Shown here: one piece after another, positions 17,136-26,183 of the stretch
Position numbering within the stretch: position 1 is the first letter of the stretch
How the letters are laid out: each line of letters opens with the position of its first letter
Assembly (NCBI GenBank): GCA_002723275.1
Contig: PBNZ01000031.1
Location: forward strand, 1 to 54,472
DNA length: 54,472 nt
Reading direction: 5' to 3'
Source: Planctomycetaceae bacterium
GTDB taxonomy: Bacteria; Planctomycetota; Planctomycetia; Pirellulales; Pirellulaceae
The notes under the pieces: model-generated
Databases searched by the model: none
Seen by the model: the letters and a program-made list of their open reading frames with translations, nothing else
Told to the model about the DNA's origin: nothing
Program-made: the position numbers and the translations under genes

Positions 17136-18677
17136 ATGAGCGTTGCCGATCCGATCATGTCGTTGAGTGCGACGGCTCTCGCGAAAAAGATCGCGACGGG
17201 TGAGTTGAGTTCGAAGGAAGTCGTCGAAGCGTTTATCCGCCGCAATGAAGAGGTGCATCCCCAAATAAATGGCCTGATCGTTCAACGCTTTGACGCAGCT
17301 CGACAAGAAGCCGAACAGGCGGACGAGCAAGTCAAGCAGGGAACCGAGATTGGACCGTTGCATGGTGTACCGGTGACAATTAAGGAAACGTTTGATGTCG
17401 CCGGCACGCCCACGACTTTTGGATTGAATCAACTCGCCCATCGAAAGGCGAAGTCCGACGCAATCACGGTTGCTCGACTTCGTCGAGCGGGTGCGGTGGT
17501 GCTTGGGAAAACCAATGTGCCTCAACTTGGATTGTTCGCAGAATCTGACAACCCTGTCTATGGGCGAACTAATAATCCTTGGGATCTGGAACGCGGAGCA
17601 GGGGGATCGACGGGTGGAGAAGCAGCGGTGATATCCGCAGGTGGCTCTCCACTTGGTTTGGGAAGCGATGCCGCTGGCAGTGTTCGCTTTCCTGCGCATG
17701 TGTGTGGTATCTGCGGTCTCAAGCCGACTGGCGGGCGATTGTCGATGAAAGGACATTGGCTGTCGGTAAATTGGCCTGCCGATTGGGCACAACCCGGGCC
17801 GATGGCGCTGCACGTCGAAGACCTCACTCTCGGCTTGAAGGTTCTCATCGATGACCGACGTCCCGAAGTTGATGAAACTGCGTCGCCGTTCATCGATCCA
17901 GCTGAGGTTGAGCTTTCGAACTTGCGAGTGGGTTACTACGAACAAGTCGATGCGCTCCCTGCCTTGCCTGCGTTGAAGCGGGGGGTCGTCGAAGCTCGTC
18001 AACGTTTGCAGGAGCTTGGCGTCGATGTTGTGCCCATTCAGCCGTTTGAAGCCGAAAAAATCTGGAAACTGTTTACGCAGGTCTTCTACGCAGAAGGTTT
18101 GGGCGATCTACGAAAGTTTCTGAAAGGCTCTCAGGTCGATTGGCGCACTAAAAACATGATGAGGCTTGCCCGCATCCCCCGCGGTTTACGTCCGCCAATT
18201 TCAGCCGTTGCGAAAGTGATCGGCGAGAAAACCATGGGGGAAACGATGGCGAATCTGCGGAAACCGGTGATCTCGTCTTCGGTTTATTGTCGGTTGTTGG
18301 CCGAAGTTCAGCGGCTGAGATTTCGCTTTCAAGCGTGGATGCGTGAACAATCATTGAATGCAATTCTCGCACCTCCTGCACCCATTCCAGCGTTTCCACA
18401 CGGCGACTTCTATGCCAATTCCGCGCTGATGTACAACGGAATCTACAATCTGCTGGGAGTTCCGGCGGGGGTCGCACACGTTACCCGAGTTCAAATGGCT
18501 GAACAAGGAAGCTACCAACCGGGCCGAGATGTCTTTGACCGTTCTCGGGCTCGTTCCGATCATGGAAGTGAGGGGCTGCCGATTGGCGTGCAGGTGATTT
18601 CATCCCGATGGCAGGATCACGTCGTTCTTGCCCTGTTACAGCAGCTTCACCAACCCACTCATGCCCCAAATTGTTGA
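17136..18677 (+). CDS. Amidase signature family hydrolase
   Basis: 513 residues. The Ser-cisSer-Lys elements are visible: VTIKETFDV (catalytic Lys), GAGGSTGGEAAVISAGGSP (glycine/serine-rich signature, with Thr where most members have a second Ser), and GSDAAGSVRFPAHVCGICGL (nucleophile Ser; family usually GGS). It resembles fatty-acid amide hydrolase-like amidases rather than GatA; no gatB or gatC is near. The start ATG 17136 has AGGAGA 9 nt upstream, and the upstream ATG at 17103 lacks one. No signal peptide. Substrate unknown. Confidence 0.85.
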   Translation: MSVADPIMSLSATALAKKIATGELSSKEVVEAFIRRNEEVHPQINGLIVQRFDAARQEAEQADEQVKQGTEIGPLHGVPVTIKETFDVAGTPTTFGLNQLAHRKAKSDAITVARLRRAGAVVLGKTNVPQLGLFAESDNPVYGRTNNPWDLERGAGGSTGGEAAVISAGGSPLGLGSDAAGSVRFPAHVCGICGLKPTGGRLSMKGHWLSVNWPADWAQPGPMALHVEDLTLGLKVLIDDRRPEVDETASPFIDPAEVELSNLRVGYYEQVDALPALPALKRGVVEARQRLQELGVDVVPIQPFEAEKIWKLFTQVFYAEGLGDLRKFLKGSQVDWRTKNMMRLARIPRGLRPPISAVAKVIGEKTMGETMANLRKPVISSSVYCRLLAEVQRLRFRFQAWMREQSLNAILAPPAPIPAFPHGDFYANSALMYNGIYNLLGVPAGVAHVTRVQMAEQGSYQPGRDVFDRSRARSDHGSEGLPIGVQVISSRWQDHVVLALLQQLHQPTHAPNC

Positions 18678-18679
18678 GT

Positions 18680-18704
18680 TAAGTGTAGTTGGCGATTACA
18701 CTTA
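18680..18704 (+). terminator. Hairpin after the amidase gene
   Basis: TAAGTGTA-gttggcgat-TACACTTA is a perfect 8-bp stem beginning 3 nt after the amidase stop. No T-run follows, so termination is uncertain. Confidence 0.4.
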
Positions 18705-18847
18705 GAGTGGGGGCGGTTACCCCAATGCAGTGGCCTGTTCTGATGCCAAAGCTCTCGATCTTCCGCAAATCGTGAAAATATTGGACTTTACGCGGCTTCT
18801 TTGGCGGACGGACGGAATCGTTTCGACTCACGTATCAGGGTAGTTGA

Positions 18848-19456
18848 ATGAGCGGTTTTGACCGTCAAGTTTCGGACGTATCGGATCGCTCGCTGCTGCG
18901 GCGATTCCGTACCGGAGAAGCCGACGCCGCGACGGCGCTCTACGTGCGCTATGCCGAGCGATTACAGGCTCTGGCGCGATCTCAAACCTCGGTTCAACTC
19001 TCCACTCGGTTCGATCCGGAAGATGTCGTGCAGTCCGTATTCCGCACCTTTTTCCGGCGGGCTTCTGAAGGGCTGTATCACGTTCCTCCGGGGGAGCAGC
19101 TATGGCAACTTTTGCTGGTTCTCGCGATCAACAAAGTTCGAGCGTTGGCGGTTCATCACCGCGCCCAAAAGCGAGATGTCACTCGGACTGTCGGGTCTTC
19201 GGGACTCGAGGCGTTTCGCGGGGTGAACGACGAAAGTCCGATGCAAGTACTGGCGATGGTCGTCGAAGAGATCACGGGTGACCTTCCCGAGGTTCAGCAG
19301 AAGATGATTCGCTTGAGAATTGAAGGACATGAGGTAGCCCAGATCGCAATCGCGACTGATCGTTCGAAGAGATCTGTCGAACGTGTACTGCAGAAGATCA
19401 GGATTAAATTGTCGAATTCGATCGATGACGAAAACGCGGAGACCCGTCATGGTTAA
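18848..19456 (+). CDS. ECF-type RNA polymerase sigma factor
   Basis: 202 residues. Sigma region 2 (LLRRFRTGEADAATALYVRY, FDPEDVVQSVFRTFF) and region 4 (LPEVQQKMIRLRIEGHEVAQ, SVERVLQKIRIKL) are present without region 3, as in extracytoplasmic-function sigmas. This subtype next to a large Ser/Thr kinase is common in planctomycetes. Its stop overlaps the kinase start by 8 nt (ATGGTTAA), so translation is probably coupled and the kinase is its likely partner or regulator. No anti-sigma gene is visible. Confidence 0.9.
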   Translation: MSGFDRQVSDVSDRSLLRRFRTGEADAATALYVRYAERLQALARSQTSVQLSTRFDPEDVVQSVFRTFFRRASEGLYHVPPGEQLWQLLLVLAINKVRALAVHHRAQKRDVTRTVGSSGLEAFRGVNDESPMQVLAMVVEEITGDLPEVQQKMIRLRIEGHEVAQIAIATDRSKRSVERVLQKIRIKLSNSIDDENAETRHG

Positions 19457-22400
19457 ATCGATTGACAATTTGGAAAAGCAAGTTGATGCGTTTGAACAGG
19501 CGCTGTCTGAAAATCCCGATACTGATCTGCGCGATTTTTTGCCTCGGACGGATGATCCAATCTATGCAGATACTTCTTTGGAGTTGATGCGGATTGATCT
19601 CGAGCATCGTTGGAAGGTTGGCAGTCCGCGTCCCTTGGATAATTATCTTTCGTCCTTCTCGGATGTATTCGAGGATTCATCTCGGCTGTCTGAACTTGCC
19701 TTCGAAGAATACCGTTGTCGTGCCCAGGCAGGGGAAAAGGTTCGTCCAGAGGAATACACACAAAGGTATTCCGTGCCCATCGATGATTGGCCGCTGGAAG
19801 ATCTGACGACAACGAAACCGCATCCGTGGCAATCATTTGAGACGATTGATGATCTGGGGGATGAGTCATCACGGTTGGTCGACGCCATCCAGCTTTTTCC
19901 TGAAGTCGGTCATGAATTCCTGGATTTTGAACTAATTGATCGGCTGGGCCAAGGATCGTTCGCAACCGTTTTTCTGGCCCGACAGTCGCAACTCGCGGAT
20001 CGTCAGGTTGTCTTGAAGGTATCAGCCGTGTCGTCTGTCGAGCCGGATTATTTGGCACGTTTGCAGCACACGAATATTGTGCCTATCTACTCCGTACATC
20101 AGCGGGACAATTTGCAGGCGGTCTGCATGCCCTACTTTGGACGGACGACGCTTGCCGACGTCGTACGAGAATTAAAGCCTCTCAAACAGAGTCCTGCGAC
20201 CGGACAGTTTTTCATCGAGCAATTACGGCAGGAGGACCCGAGCGACGAGAGTCGTGCTGCCGAGCAAACAAAACATTCGCCTCTTCAGATGCTGCAACAA
20301 AGCAGTTATGTCGATGCCGTGATTCAGCTGGCTGCCGATCTCGCATCGGGGCTCGAGCATGCTCATCAGGCAGGCATTCTGCATCGTGATATCAAGCCTG
20401 CGAATGTTTTGCTGACCGATGATGGTCGTCCCATGCTGTTGGACTTCAATATGTCTGACGACATTATCGTTGGGGGACGTACCTGCCTGGTCGTTGGTGG
20501 AACGTGGCCCTACATGTCGCCGGAACAACGTCGTGCAATGGATACTGGGCAGCCGATTGACCAACGAAGCGACATCTACAGTCTTGGAGTGCTGATCTAT
20601 CAATTGCTCTGCCGACGTTTGCCGACGGACCCGGCGACGACAGACGGCCCGAACGAGATGAACCCCTGGGCGGAAGCGGCAGACGCTCCGACAATCTCGG
20701 AAATCCAAATGCAAAATCCGGCGGTGTCTCGAGGAGTTGCGTCGATCTTGCAGAAATGCCTGGAAGTCGATCGTGACGCTCGCTACCAGACGATGTTGGA
20801 ACTCAAGGAAGATTTACAATGTCACTTGGAGCATCGTCCTTTGGTTCATGCCGCCGACCGTTCCCTCGTCGAGCGGGTACAAAAATGGGCTCGACGACAT
20901 CCGCGAGTGGTTTCGGCGAGCACGATCGGATGTGTGGCGGGCGTCTTGCTCGTGGCCGCCATGGTATCTCTCGCATGGCGTGATCGTGTCGTCAAACGTT
21001 ATCAGGCCGAGTCGCTTGTGCAAGAGCTTCATCAGACCTTGCCCGAATTGCGCGTCATGTTTGGGGCACGCAGGGTTGATGATCAGTTGGGAATCCAAGC
21101 CAAAGAGGCATCGAGACAAATTCTGGATCGAGTTGACCCGCAACCCGAGGAATCCTGGTACGAACAGGCGCATGTTCGCCGGTTGTCCGCAGAAGATCGC
21201 AATCAGCTGCGCGACGAGACCGCGGAGCTGTATTCGTTGATGGCCGCATCGCTGGTGCGCTCGGCCGCACAAGCAACCGACGATACCGAGGCTGCTGAAG
21301 CGTTTGAGCGAGCGGACACCTACCTGGAACGGGCACAGCAACTCTATCCTGGCGAAACGCCTGACACGCTGGCGGATCAGAGGCAGAGTATCGAGTCTCG
21401 TCGGACACCAGTTGAACAGGCAGCGATTTCACGGTTGGTGAATGCTACGATGCAGGACGAGCCAACGGCGATGCTCGCCCAGCAATTGATGTCGCAAGGC
21501 CGTTATCTGCAGGCGGTACCCTTTCTCGAGGCTTTGCGAACTGCAAATCCGAACGATGCATCCACCTGGTTTCTGCTGGGAAACAGTTATGCCGCATTGA
21601 GTCGTTTTTCCGAAGCGGAAGGATGTTTCACAACGTGTGCCATGTTGTGGCCTGAATCTTATTTGGCTTGGTTCAATCGAGGCTTGTGTCGTTTACAGAT
21701 GGGGCAGTTTGCACCAGCGGTCGAGGATTTTGACCGCGTGCTTGAGCTTCGTCCCGACTATCCGCCCGCATTGTTCAATCGCGCCTTAGGACGGAAGGCA
21801 AACAAACAATACACTGTTGCGATCGAAGACTTGACTCGAGTGATTACTTTGCAGGGCCCACGTTGTCGAACATTGCTCGTTCGATCCCGAGTCTATGATC
21901 TCATGGACGATGCTGAGGCGGCGGAAGCTGATCGACTGCAAGCCTTGCAGACAGAACCGGTGGATGCTAACGGTTGGATGGCGCGAGCGTTGGCCCGCGT
22001 TGAGGACGATCCCGCATCTGCCTTGCAGGATGTTCAGCGTGCACAGCAGATCGCACCGGAACTCAGAGATGTGGGACGTAATCTGGCCTACATTCATGCC
22101 GAACATCTCGACCAGCCCGAACAGGCGGCCCAGATTCTTGCAGACCTTGTGACACGGTTTGGGAATCCGGATGACGTGATGTCGCAGGCTGTCATGCTCG
22201 CTCGCATGGGACGCAATGCGGATGCGATTGCGATGGGCAACCAGGCGTTGGAATCTCGACGTGATGGGAAGTTGGTTTTTCAAATGGCCTGTGTTTACTC
22301 GCTCAATGCGGATGAGCATCCCGAATACGTTGATTTATCGGTCGCGCACCTTGCCGAAGCGATTTCGATGGAGCCGCATTTGCTCGGGAAATTAGTAAAA

Positions 22401-22508
22401 GATACGGATCTTAATAACATTCGCACGACGTCGGAATTTCGTCGTGTCATGCAAGCCGCGATCACCCTGCAACGGAAAGTTCGTGATTTGAAGAAATCAC
22501 AACCGTAA
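19449..22508 (+). CDS. Transmembrane Ser/Thr protein kinase with TPR repeats
   Basis: 1019 residues. The kinase domain spans about residues 159-470: glycine loop LGQGSFATVF (167-176), VLKV with Lys190, HRDIKPAN (His312, Asp314, Lys316), metal-binding DFN (332-334) where most kinases have DFG, and GTWPYMSPEQ. One transmembrane helix follows near 488-511 (IGCVAGVLLVAAMVSLAW). From about 680 to 1000 are TPR-like repeats (NDASTWFLLGNSYAALSRF, YLAWFNRGLCRLQMGQF), presumably outside the membrane. I start at ATG 19449, which overlaps the ECF stop; the open frame upstream lies inside the sigma gene. The DFN variant is frequent in planctomycete kinases and keeps the metal-binding Asp, so activity is likely. 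Confidence 0.9.
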   Translation: MVKSIDNLEKQVDAFEQALSENPDTDLRDFLPRTDDPIYADTSLELMRIDLEHRWKVGSPRPLDNYLSSFSDVFEDSSRLSELAFEEYRCRAQAGEKVRPEEYTQRYSVPIDDWPLEDLTTTKPHPWQSFETIDDLGDESSRLVDAIQLFPEVGHEFLDFELIDRLGQGSFATVFLARQSQLADRQVVLKVSAVSSVEPDYLARLQHTNIVPIYSVHQRDNLQAVCMPYFGRTTLADVVRELKPLKQSPATGQFFIEQLRQEDPSDESRAAEQTKHSPLQMLQQSSYVDAVIQLAADLASGLEHAHQAGILHRDIKPANVLLTDDGRPMLLDFNMSDDIIVGGRTCLVVGGTWPYMSPEQRRAMDTGQPIDQRSDIYSLGVLIYQLLCRRLPTDPATTDGPNEMNPWAEAADAPTISEIQMQNPAVSRGVASILQKCLEVDRDARYQTMLELKEDLQCHLEHRPLVHAADRSLVERVQKWARRHPRVVSASTIGCVAGVLLVAAMVSLAWRDRVVKRYQAESLVQELHQTLPELRVMFGARRVDDQLGIQAKEASRQILDRVDPQPEESWYEQAHVRRLSAEDRNQLRDETAELYSLMAASLVRSAAQATDDTEAAEAFERADTYLERAQQLYPGETPDTLADQRQSIESRRTPVEQAAISRLVNATMQDEPTAMLAQQLMSQGRYLQAVPFLEALRTANPNDASTWFLLGNSYAALSRFSEAEGCFTTCAMLWPESYLAWFNRGLCRLQMGQFAPAVEDFDRVLELRPDYPPALFNRALGRKANKQYTVAIEDLTRVITLQGPRCRTLLVRSRVYDLMDDAEAAEADRLQALQTEPVDANGWMARALARVEDDPASALQDVQRAQQIAPELRDVGRNLAYIHAEHLDQPEQAAQILADLVTRFGNPDDVMSQAVMLARMGRNADAIAMGNQALESRRDGKLVFQMACVYSLNADEHPEYVDLSVAHLAEAISMEPHLLGKLVKDTDLNNIRTTSEFRRVMQAAITLQRKVRDLKKSQP

Positions 22509-22533
22509 ACACCGAAGTGCTTCTGGGGAAATC

Positions 22534-25428
22534 ATGTTTCGACGCGAATCCAAAAGATCAAATCGTGAGCGAAAACCATCGGCAAGATGGCGTCCGCGCG
22601 GTGAGCATCTCGAGGCCCGCTACCTGCTCGATGGAGGCGGCTTGGTCTGGAATGATACTTCGCAATTGACGCTTAGTTTCGTGCCGGACGGAACCGACAT
22701 CGGAGGGGAATCCAGCGCGCTCTTCGAGCAGTTTGATGATGTTGCCTCCAGTCGACAGTGGAAGGATACGATTCTGCAAGCTTTTCAAAGCTGGGCCGTG
22801 CACACCCAGGTCAATGTGGGGGTGGTGCATGATTCTGGCTTGCCCATGGGGACCCCCGGTCCTCGGACCGAAGATCCCAGATTTGGCGACATTCGAATCG
22901 GGGCGCGTCCCTTGGCAGGCGATGTTTTGGCAATCGGCGTTTCGCAGAATTCTGTGGTAGCCGGAACATGGGCCGGAGATGTCATTTTTAACTCTGGAGC
23001 ATCCATTGGGTCACTAGAAGACCTGTTCGCCGTCGCGTTACACGAAGCCGGGCACGTATTTGGCCTCGATGAGAGTGACGATCCAGCGTCACCCATGCAC
23101 AGCCATGGACTCCCGACTTCCTCGACATTGACTCCCGAGGATATTGACCGAGTCCAAGAACTTCATGGTGATCGTCTCCCGGATCAATATGAACCGAATA
23201 ATTCGTTTCGGACGGCTACGAGATTGGTCGACCCCACGCCAGGACAGACTTCCAAGTTGCCGCCAATCCTGATGTTCGGTGATCTGACCATACGCGATGA
23301 TGTGGATTACTTTATGTTGCCGATCAATCGTCAGTTTTCCGGCAAGATCGAAGTACGCGTTCAGTCCGCCGGCATTAGCTTGCTCGCGCCGCACGTCCGA
23401 GTGCTCAACAGCGATGGTAGCGAAGTAGGTCGTAGTTCGTCGCCCAGTGCTGATGGTGCGACAGTGATGGTGCAGCTAAACGATGCGGATCCGAGAGAAC
23501 GGTATTTTATCGAAGTGAGTTCGGCGCGCGGTGATGTGTTTGCAATCGGAGCCTATTCGCTAGTCGTTTCCTTTGCGAGTATTCCACAAGTTGATATAGA
23601 ACGCGTTAACGATGTCGTGCTGGAACGATCTCGAGAGCTTACCTCGGACCAAGTCCAATCGTTGTTGAGAAATCCTCGTGCCTTGCTAAATCTGGATCTG
23701 GCGAACGATGATGACCCCTCGGGAGCAAAGGATCTTGCCAGTCGTGAAGGGCTGAACACAATCGAACGGTTTGCTCAGGTCGGCAGCATCTCTCAGAAAA
23801 GTGACATCGATTATTACCGCTTTGCCACCCAATCTGAGTCCGGAAATAATGTGCTCAATTTGACCGTGCGTCCGCTTCGCCCCGGGACCCTGATTCCTGA
23901 AGCGACCCTCTTCGACTCGCGAAGGCAAGTCGTGCCAGCTGAGACCCTTGTGAACGGCAATGGAGAACTCGTGCTACAGGCTCGATTGGAACCGGGGCAG
24001 CACTATTTTATTCGAGTCGCTGCCGAAGGTGCTGATGGGCCGCTCCGGGTTGGCAATTACCGTATTTTGCTCTCACTCGTCGATGAATGGGTCGAAATGG
24101 CTCCCTTTATGAAGGGGCAGCTGAACGATGAATCTCCGAACCAAGTGCAGTCGCTCTACATCGCTCGACCTCAACTCTTTCATTTTGCAATCGATACCCA
24201 TTCTGTCCGAGACAGAAGAGAAGGTAATCAGGCGGTGTTCGTCAACTTCTGGGACAGTGATCGGGAAGTGCTAACACGCGTATCGAGTCCCGTGAATGCG
24301 ACTCGTAGTTCCCATGGAATCCTGTTGATGCCGGGGACATACGCTGTGCAGGTCTTCTCGAGTGTGCTGGGGGATCGTGTTGCCCAGCCCGCCGAATTTT
24401 TGCTGCGAGGTACGACCTTCTCCGATCCATTTGGAATCGATCCAAATGATCCTACGGAATACTTTCAATGCCCAGATGAAGAAGAATTGTTCTGCTACCC
24501 AGGTGGCGTGATTTCCGATGATCCATTCCTGTGGGATGAGTTCCTCGACAACCTACCTGATATTCCCGACCTTGACCTTTCCGAAATGGTTGCCGCTCTA
24601 CTCGGTGATTGGTGGTCCTGGTATTGGAATACGCTCGGAGAGAACGGCCCGATTTTGACCGTTGAAGATGACTATGAAACAGAGGTGGAAACCGCTCTGG
24701 TCGTGGATTCGGGAAATGGTGTTCTCGCCAACGATATCGACCCGGAGAATGGCTATATGGCCGCCTTCCTGGTGACGACACCTGCCCATGGTTCGATCGA
24801 ACTCAACACGGATGGCAGCTTTTCGTATGTGCCCGATTCCGGATTTGCTGGAATCGACCAGTTCACTTACGTCGCTTCCGACTTTATTGTCGACTCCGAA
24901 TTAGCGACGGTCGAAATTAGTGTAATTGGTGATGTAACCCTGCCCGGCGATTTCAATAATGATCTTGTGATCGATATCGATGACGTCGAACTGCTGCATG
25001 AGGTTATCCGAACAGGCACTGAAGATGATGATCAATCGTTTGACCTGAATAACGACCAGCTGGTCGATCTCCATGATATGCGTTACATGATCGGAGACAT
25101 CTTAGGGTCGTTTATGGGGGACTCGAATCTCGATGGGGGATTCGGGAGTACCGATCTGATTGTTGTGTTCCAATCCGGACACTACGAGAGTCCTGCTGCC
25201 GGTTGGGCAAGTTGGGCCTCTGGCGACTGGAATTGTGATGGTGTTTTCGACACGAGTGATTTGATCGTGGCGTTTCAGGATGGCGGATATTCTGAAAACT
25301 ATGCGACGTCCTCTGTGCTGCCTGACCCCGATCAACTCGATACGAAGCAACTTGATCCTAGTCAATTCGACGAGGATCAGAAGCGCAAACGTCGGCTCGC
25401 GCGGCGTCACGGCGCTTTTGTCGTTTGA
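22534..25428 (+). CDS. Exported matrixin-like metalloprotease with cadherin-like and dockerin-like domains
   Basis: 964 residues. The N-terminus is basic and carries GEHLEARYLLDGG, an LEPR-XLL-type motif (residues 26-32) of planctomycete exported proteins; no classical signal peptide is seen. The peptidase domain spans about 36-215, with VALHEAGHVFGLDESDDP: His170, Glu171 and His174 are intact, but the usual third ligand (His/Asp at +10) is Glu180. A downstream Met (ASPM) could be the Met-turn. Two pre-peptidase-like beta domains follow (about 225-345 and 395-500, each with DVDYFMLP/DIDYYRFA). Then come a cadherin-like repeat (711-800) and dockerin-like calcium loops (GDFNNDLVIDIDDVELL, GDSNLDGGFGSTDLIV). 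The gene begins 25 nt after the kinase stop, so ECF-kinase-protease looks like one operon ending at the terminator at 25646. Confidence 0.82.
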   Translation: MFRRESKRSNRERKPSARWRPRGEHLEARYLLDGGGLVWNDTSQLTLSFVPDGTDIGGESSALFEQFDDVASSRQWKDTILQAFQSWAVHTQVNVGVVHDSGLPMGTPGPRTEDPRFGDIRIGARPLAGDVLAIGVSQNSVVAGTWAGDVIFNSGASIGSLEDLFAVALHEAGHVFGLDESDDPASPMHSHGLPTSSTLTPEDIDRVQELHGDRLPDQYEPNNSFRTATRLVDPTPGQTSKLPPILMFGDLTIRDDVDYFMLPINRQFSGKIEVRVQSAGISLLAPHVRVLNSDGSEVGRSSSPSADGATVMVQLNDADPRERYFIEVSSARGDVFAIGAYSLVVSFASIPQVDIERVNDVVLERSRELTSDQVQSLLRNPRALLNLDLANDDDPSGAKDLASREGLNTIERFAQVGSISQKSDIDYYRFATQSESGNNVLNLTVRPLRPGTLIPEATLFDSRRQVVPAETLVNGNGELVLQARLEPGQHYFIRVAAEGADGPLRVGNYRILLSLVDEWVEMAPFMKGQLNDESPNQVQSLYIARPQLFHFAIDTHSVRDRREGNQAVFVNFWDSDREVLTRVSSPVNATRSSHGILLMPGTYAVQVFSSVLGDRVAQPAEFLLRGTTFSDPFGIDPNDPTEYFQCPDEEELFCYPGGVISDDPFLWDEFLDNLPDIPDLDLSEMVAALLGDWWSWYWNTLGENGPILTVEDDYETEVETALVVDSGNGVLANDIDPENGYMAAFLVTTPAHGSIELNTDGSFSYVPDSGFAGIDQFTYVASDFIVDSELATVEISVIGDVTLPGDFNNDLVIDIDDVELLHEVIRTGTEDDDQSFDLNNDQLVDLHDMRYMIGDILGSFMGDSNLDGGFGSTDLIVVFQSGHYESPAAGWASWASGDWNCDGVFDTSDLIVAFQDGGYSENYATSSVLPDPDQLDTKQLDPSQFDEDQKRKRRLARRHGAFVV

Positions 25429-25645
25429 ATCGATGACGACATCAATGCTTCTACAGATTCATCGGATTTTCATATCAGCGACATCCGACCTTAATCTGCA
25501 GTCACTATCGTAACAAGCGTCGAGGGAGTGAGAAGCAAGACCTCAGAGGCATACACTGCGACGCAGCTGCGATGCAGCCTCAGCTTGAATCGAGCTATCG
25601 CGACAAACTTTCGTCACTTGTTCGTCGCCTCACAAGTGAACGACT

Positions 25646-25690
25646 AGAGGGCAACGGCTGGGTTGGTTACCGTTGCCCTCTTTCTTTTTT
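25646..25690 (+). terminator. Rho-independent terminator of the ECF-kinase-protease unit
   Basis: AGAGGGCAACGG and CCGTTGCCCTCT pair perfectly over 12 bp around a 12-nt loop, followed by TTCTTTTTT. It lies 218 nt after the protease stop. Confidence 0.9.
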
Positions 25691-25746
25691 ACGGAAGCGA
25701 TTCAAGCGAATTCTTCGAAGGAACGTCGCTTGATCTGACTCCTATT

Positions 25747-25775
25747 AAAAAAAGGCAGATCGGTGAAGATCTGCC
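25747..25775 (-). terminator. Rho-independent terminator of the lipoprotein gene
   Basis: On the minus strand GGCAGATC-TTCACC-GATCTGCC is an 8-bp stem with a 6-nt loop followed by seven Ts, 30 nt after the lipoprotein stop. Confidence 0.9.
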
Positions 25776-25804
25776 CTTCATCACGCGCGTCGATAATCAA
25801 TCGG

Positions 25805-26035
25805 CTAGTTGCCCTCGTCGGACGAGGCTGCGTCACCAGCTGCATCATCAGCTGCGTCACCAGCTGCATCATCAGCTGCATCGCCTGCCGCGTCACCAGC
25901 TGTATCGCCTGCAGCGTCGCCGGCCGCATCACCACTGGTTGCAGCACCGTCGCCACTTGTCGAGGTTGAGTCTGCCGGTTGGCAACCTAGGGATAAACAG
26001 CTGATCACTGCCAATAGAAAAAACAGTTTCTTCAT
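25805..26035 (-). CDS. Small repeat-rich lipoprotein
   Basis: 76 residues. MKKLFFLLAVISCLSLGCQP is a lipoprotein signal peptide with lipobox LSLGC, so the mature protein should begin at the Cys and be lipid-anchored. The mature part is almost entirely Gly-Asp-Ala-Ala tetrapeptides (with DDAA and GDTA variants), ending SSDEGN; it is strongly acidic and probably disordered. I start at ATG 26035, with AAAGG 7 nt upstream, rather than at the ATG five codons earlier. A clear terminator follows. No family recognised; similar small Ala/Asp-rich lipoproteins are known in planctomycetes, but a function cannot be assigned. Confidence 0.8.
   Translation of the reverse strand: MKKLFFLLAVISCLSLGCQPADSTSTSGDGAATSGDAAGDAAGDTAGDAAGDAADDAAGDAADDAAGDAASSDEGN
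25826..25933 (-). repeat. Twelve-base tandem repeats encoding (G/D)DAA
   Basis: Nine consecutive imperfect 12-bp units encode GDAA, GDTA or DDAA inside the lipoprotein gene. Because the unit is a multiple of three, copy-number change would alter length without breaking the frame. Confidence 0.8.
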
Positions 26036-26183
26036 CTTGAAACCTTTCACAAATATTAAATCGTTGAGAGCGAAGGCCGTAGGCGACGAGCCAGATGGCC
26101 TTCCTCAATCGAACTAGATCCCGAATCCCAGAAAGCTATTCCCGAAATTCTAAAAGTATTGGTCAGAAAATGACGACCCAATC

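Larger units (their letters stand above)
25429..25804. other. Convergent intergenic region
   Basis: 376 bases between the matrixin gene and the small lipoprotein gene. It holds the two facing terminators (25646-25690 plus, 25747-25775 minus). No gene is recognised in 25429-25645. Confidence 0.5.

Noticed and set aside
25826-25933. CRISPR array
   Set aside because: The repeats are contiguous 12-bp coding units without spacers.
25809-26117. Plus-strand Ala/Ser/Pro repeat frame
   Set aside because: It is the antisense reading of the 12-bp repeats in the lipoprotein gene, which has a signal peptide, Shine-Dalgarno and terminator.
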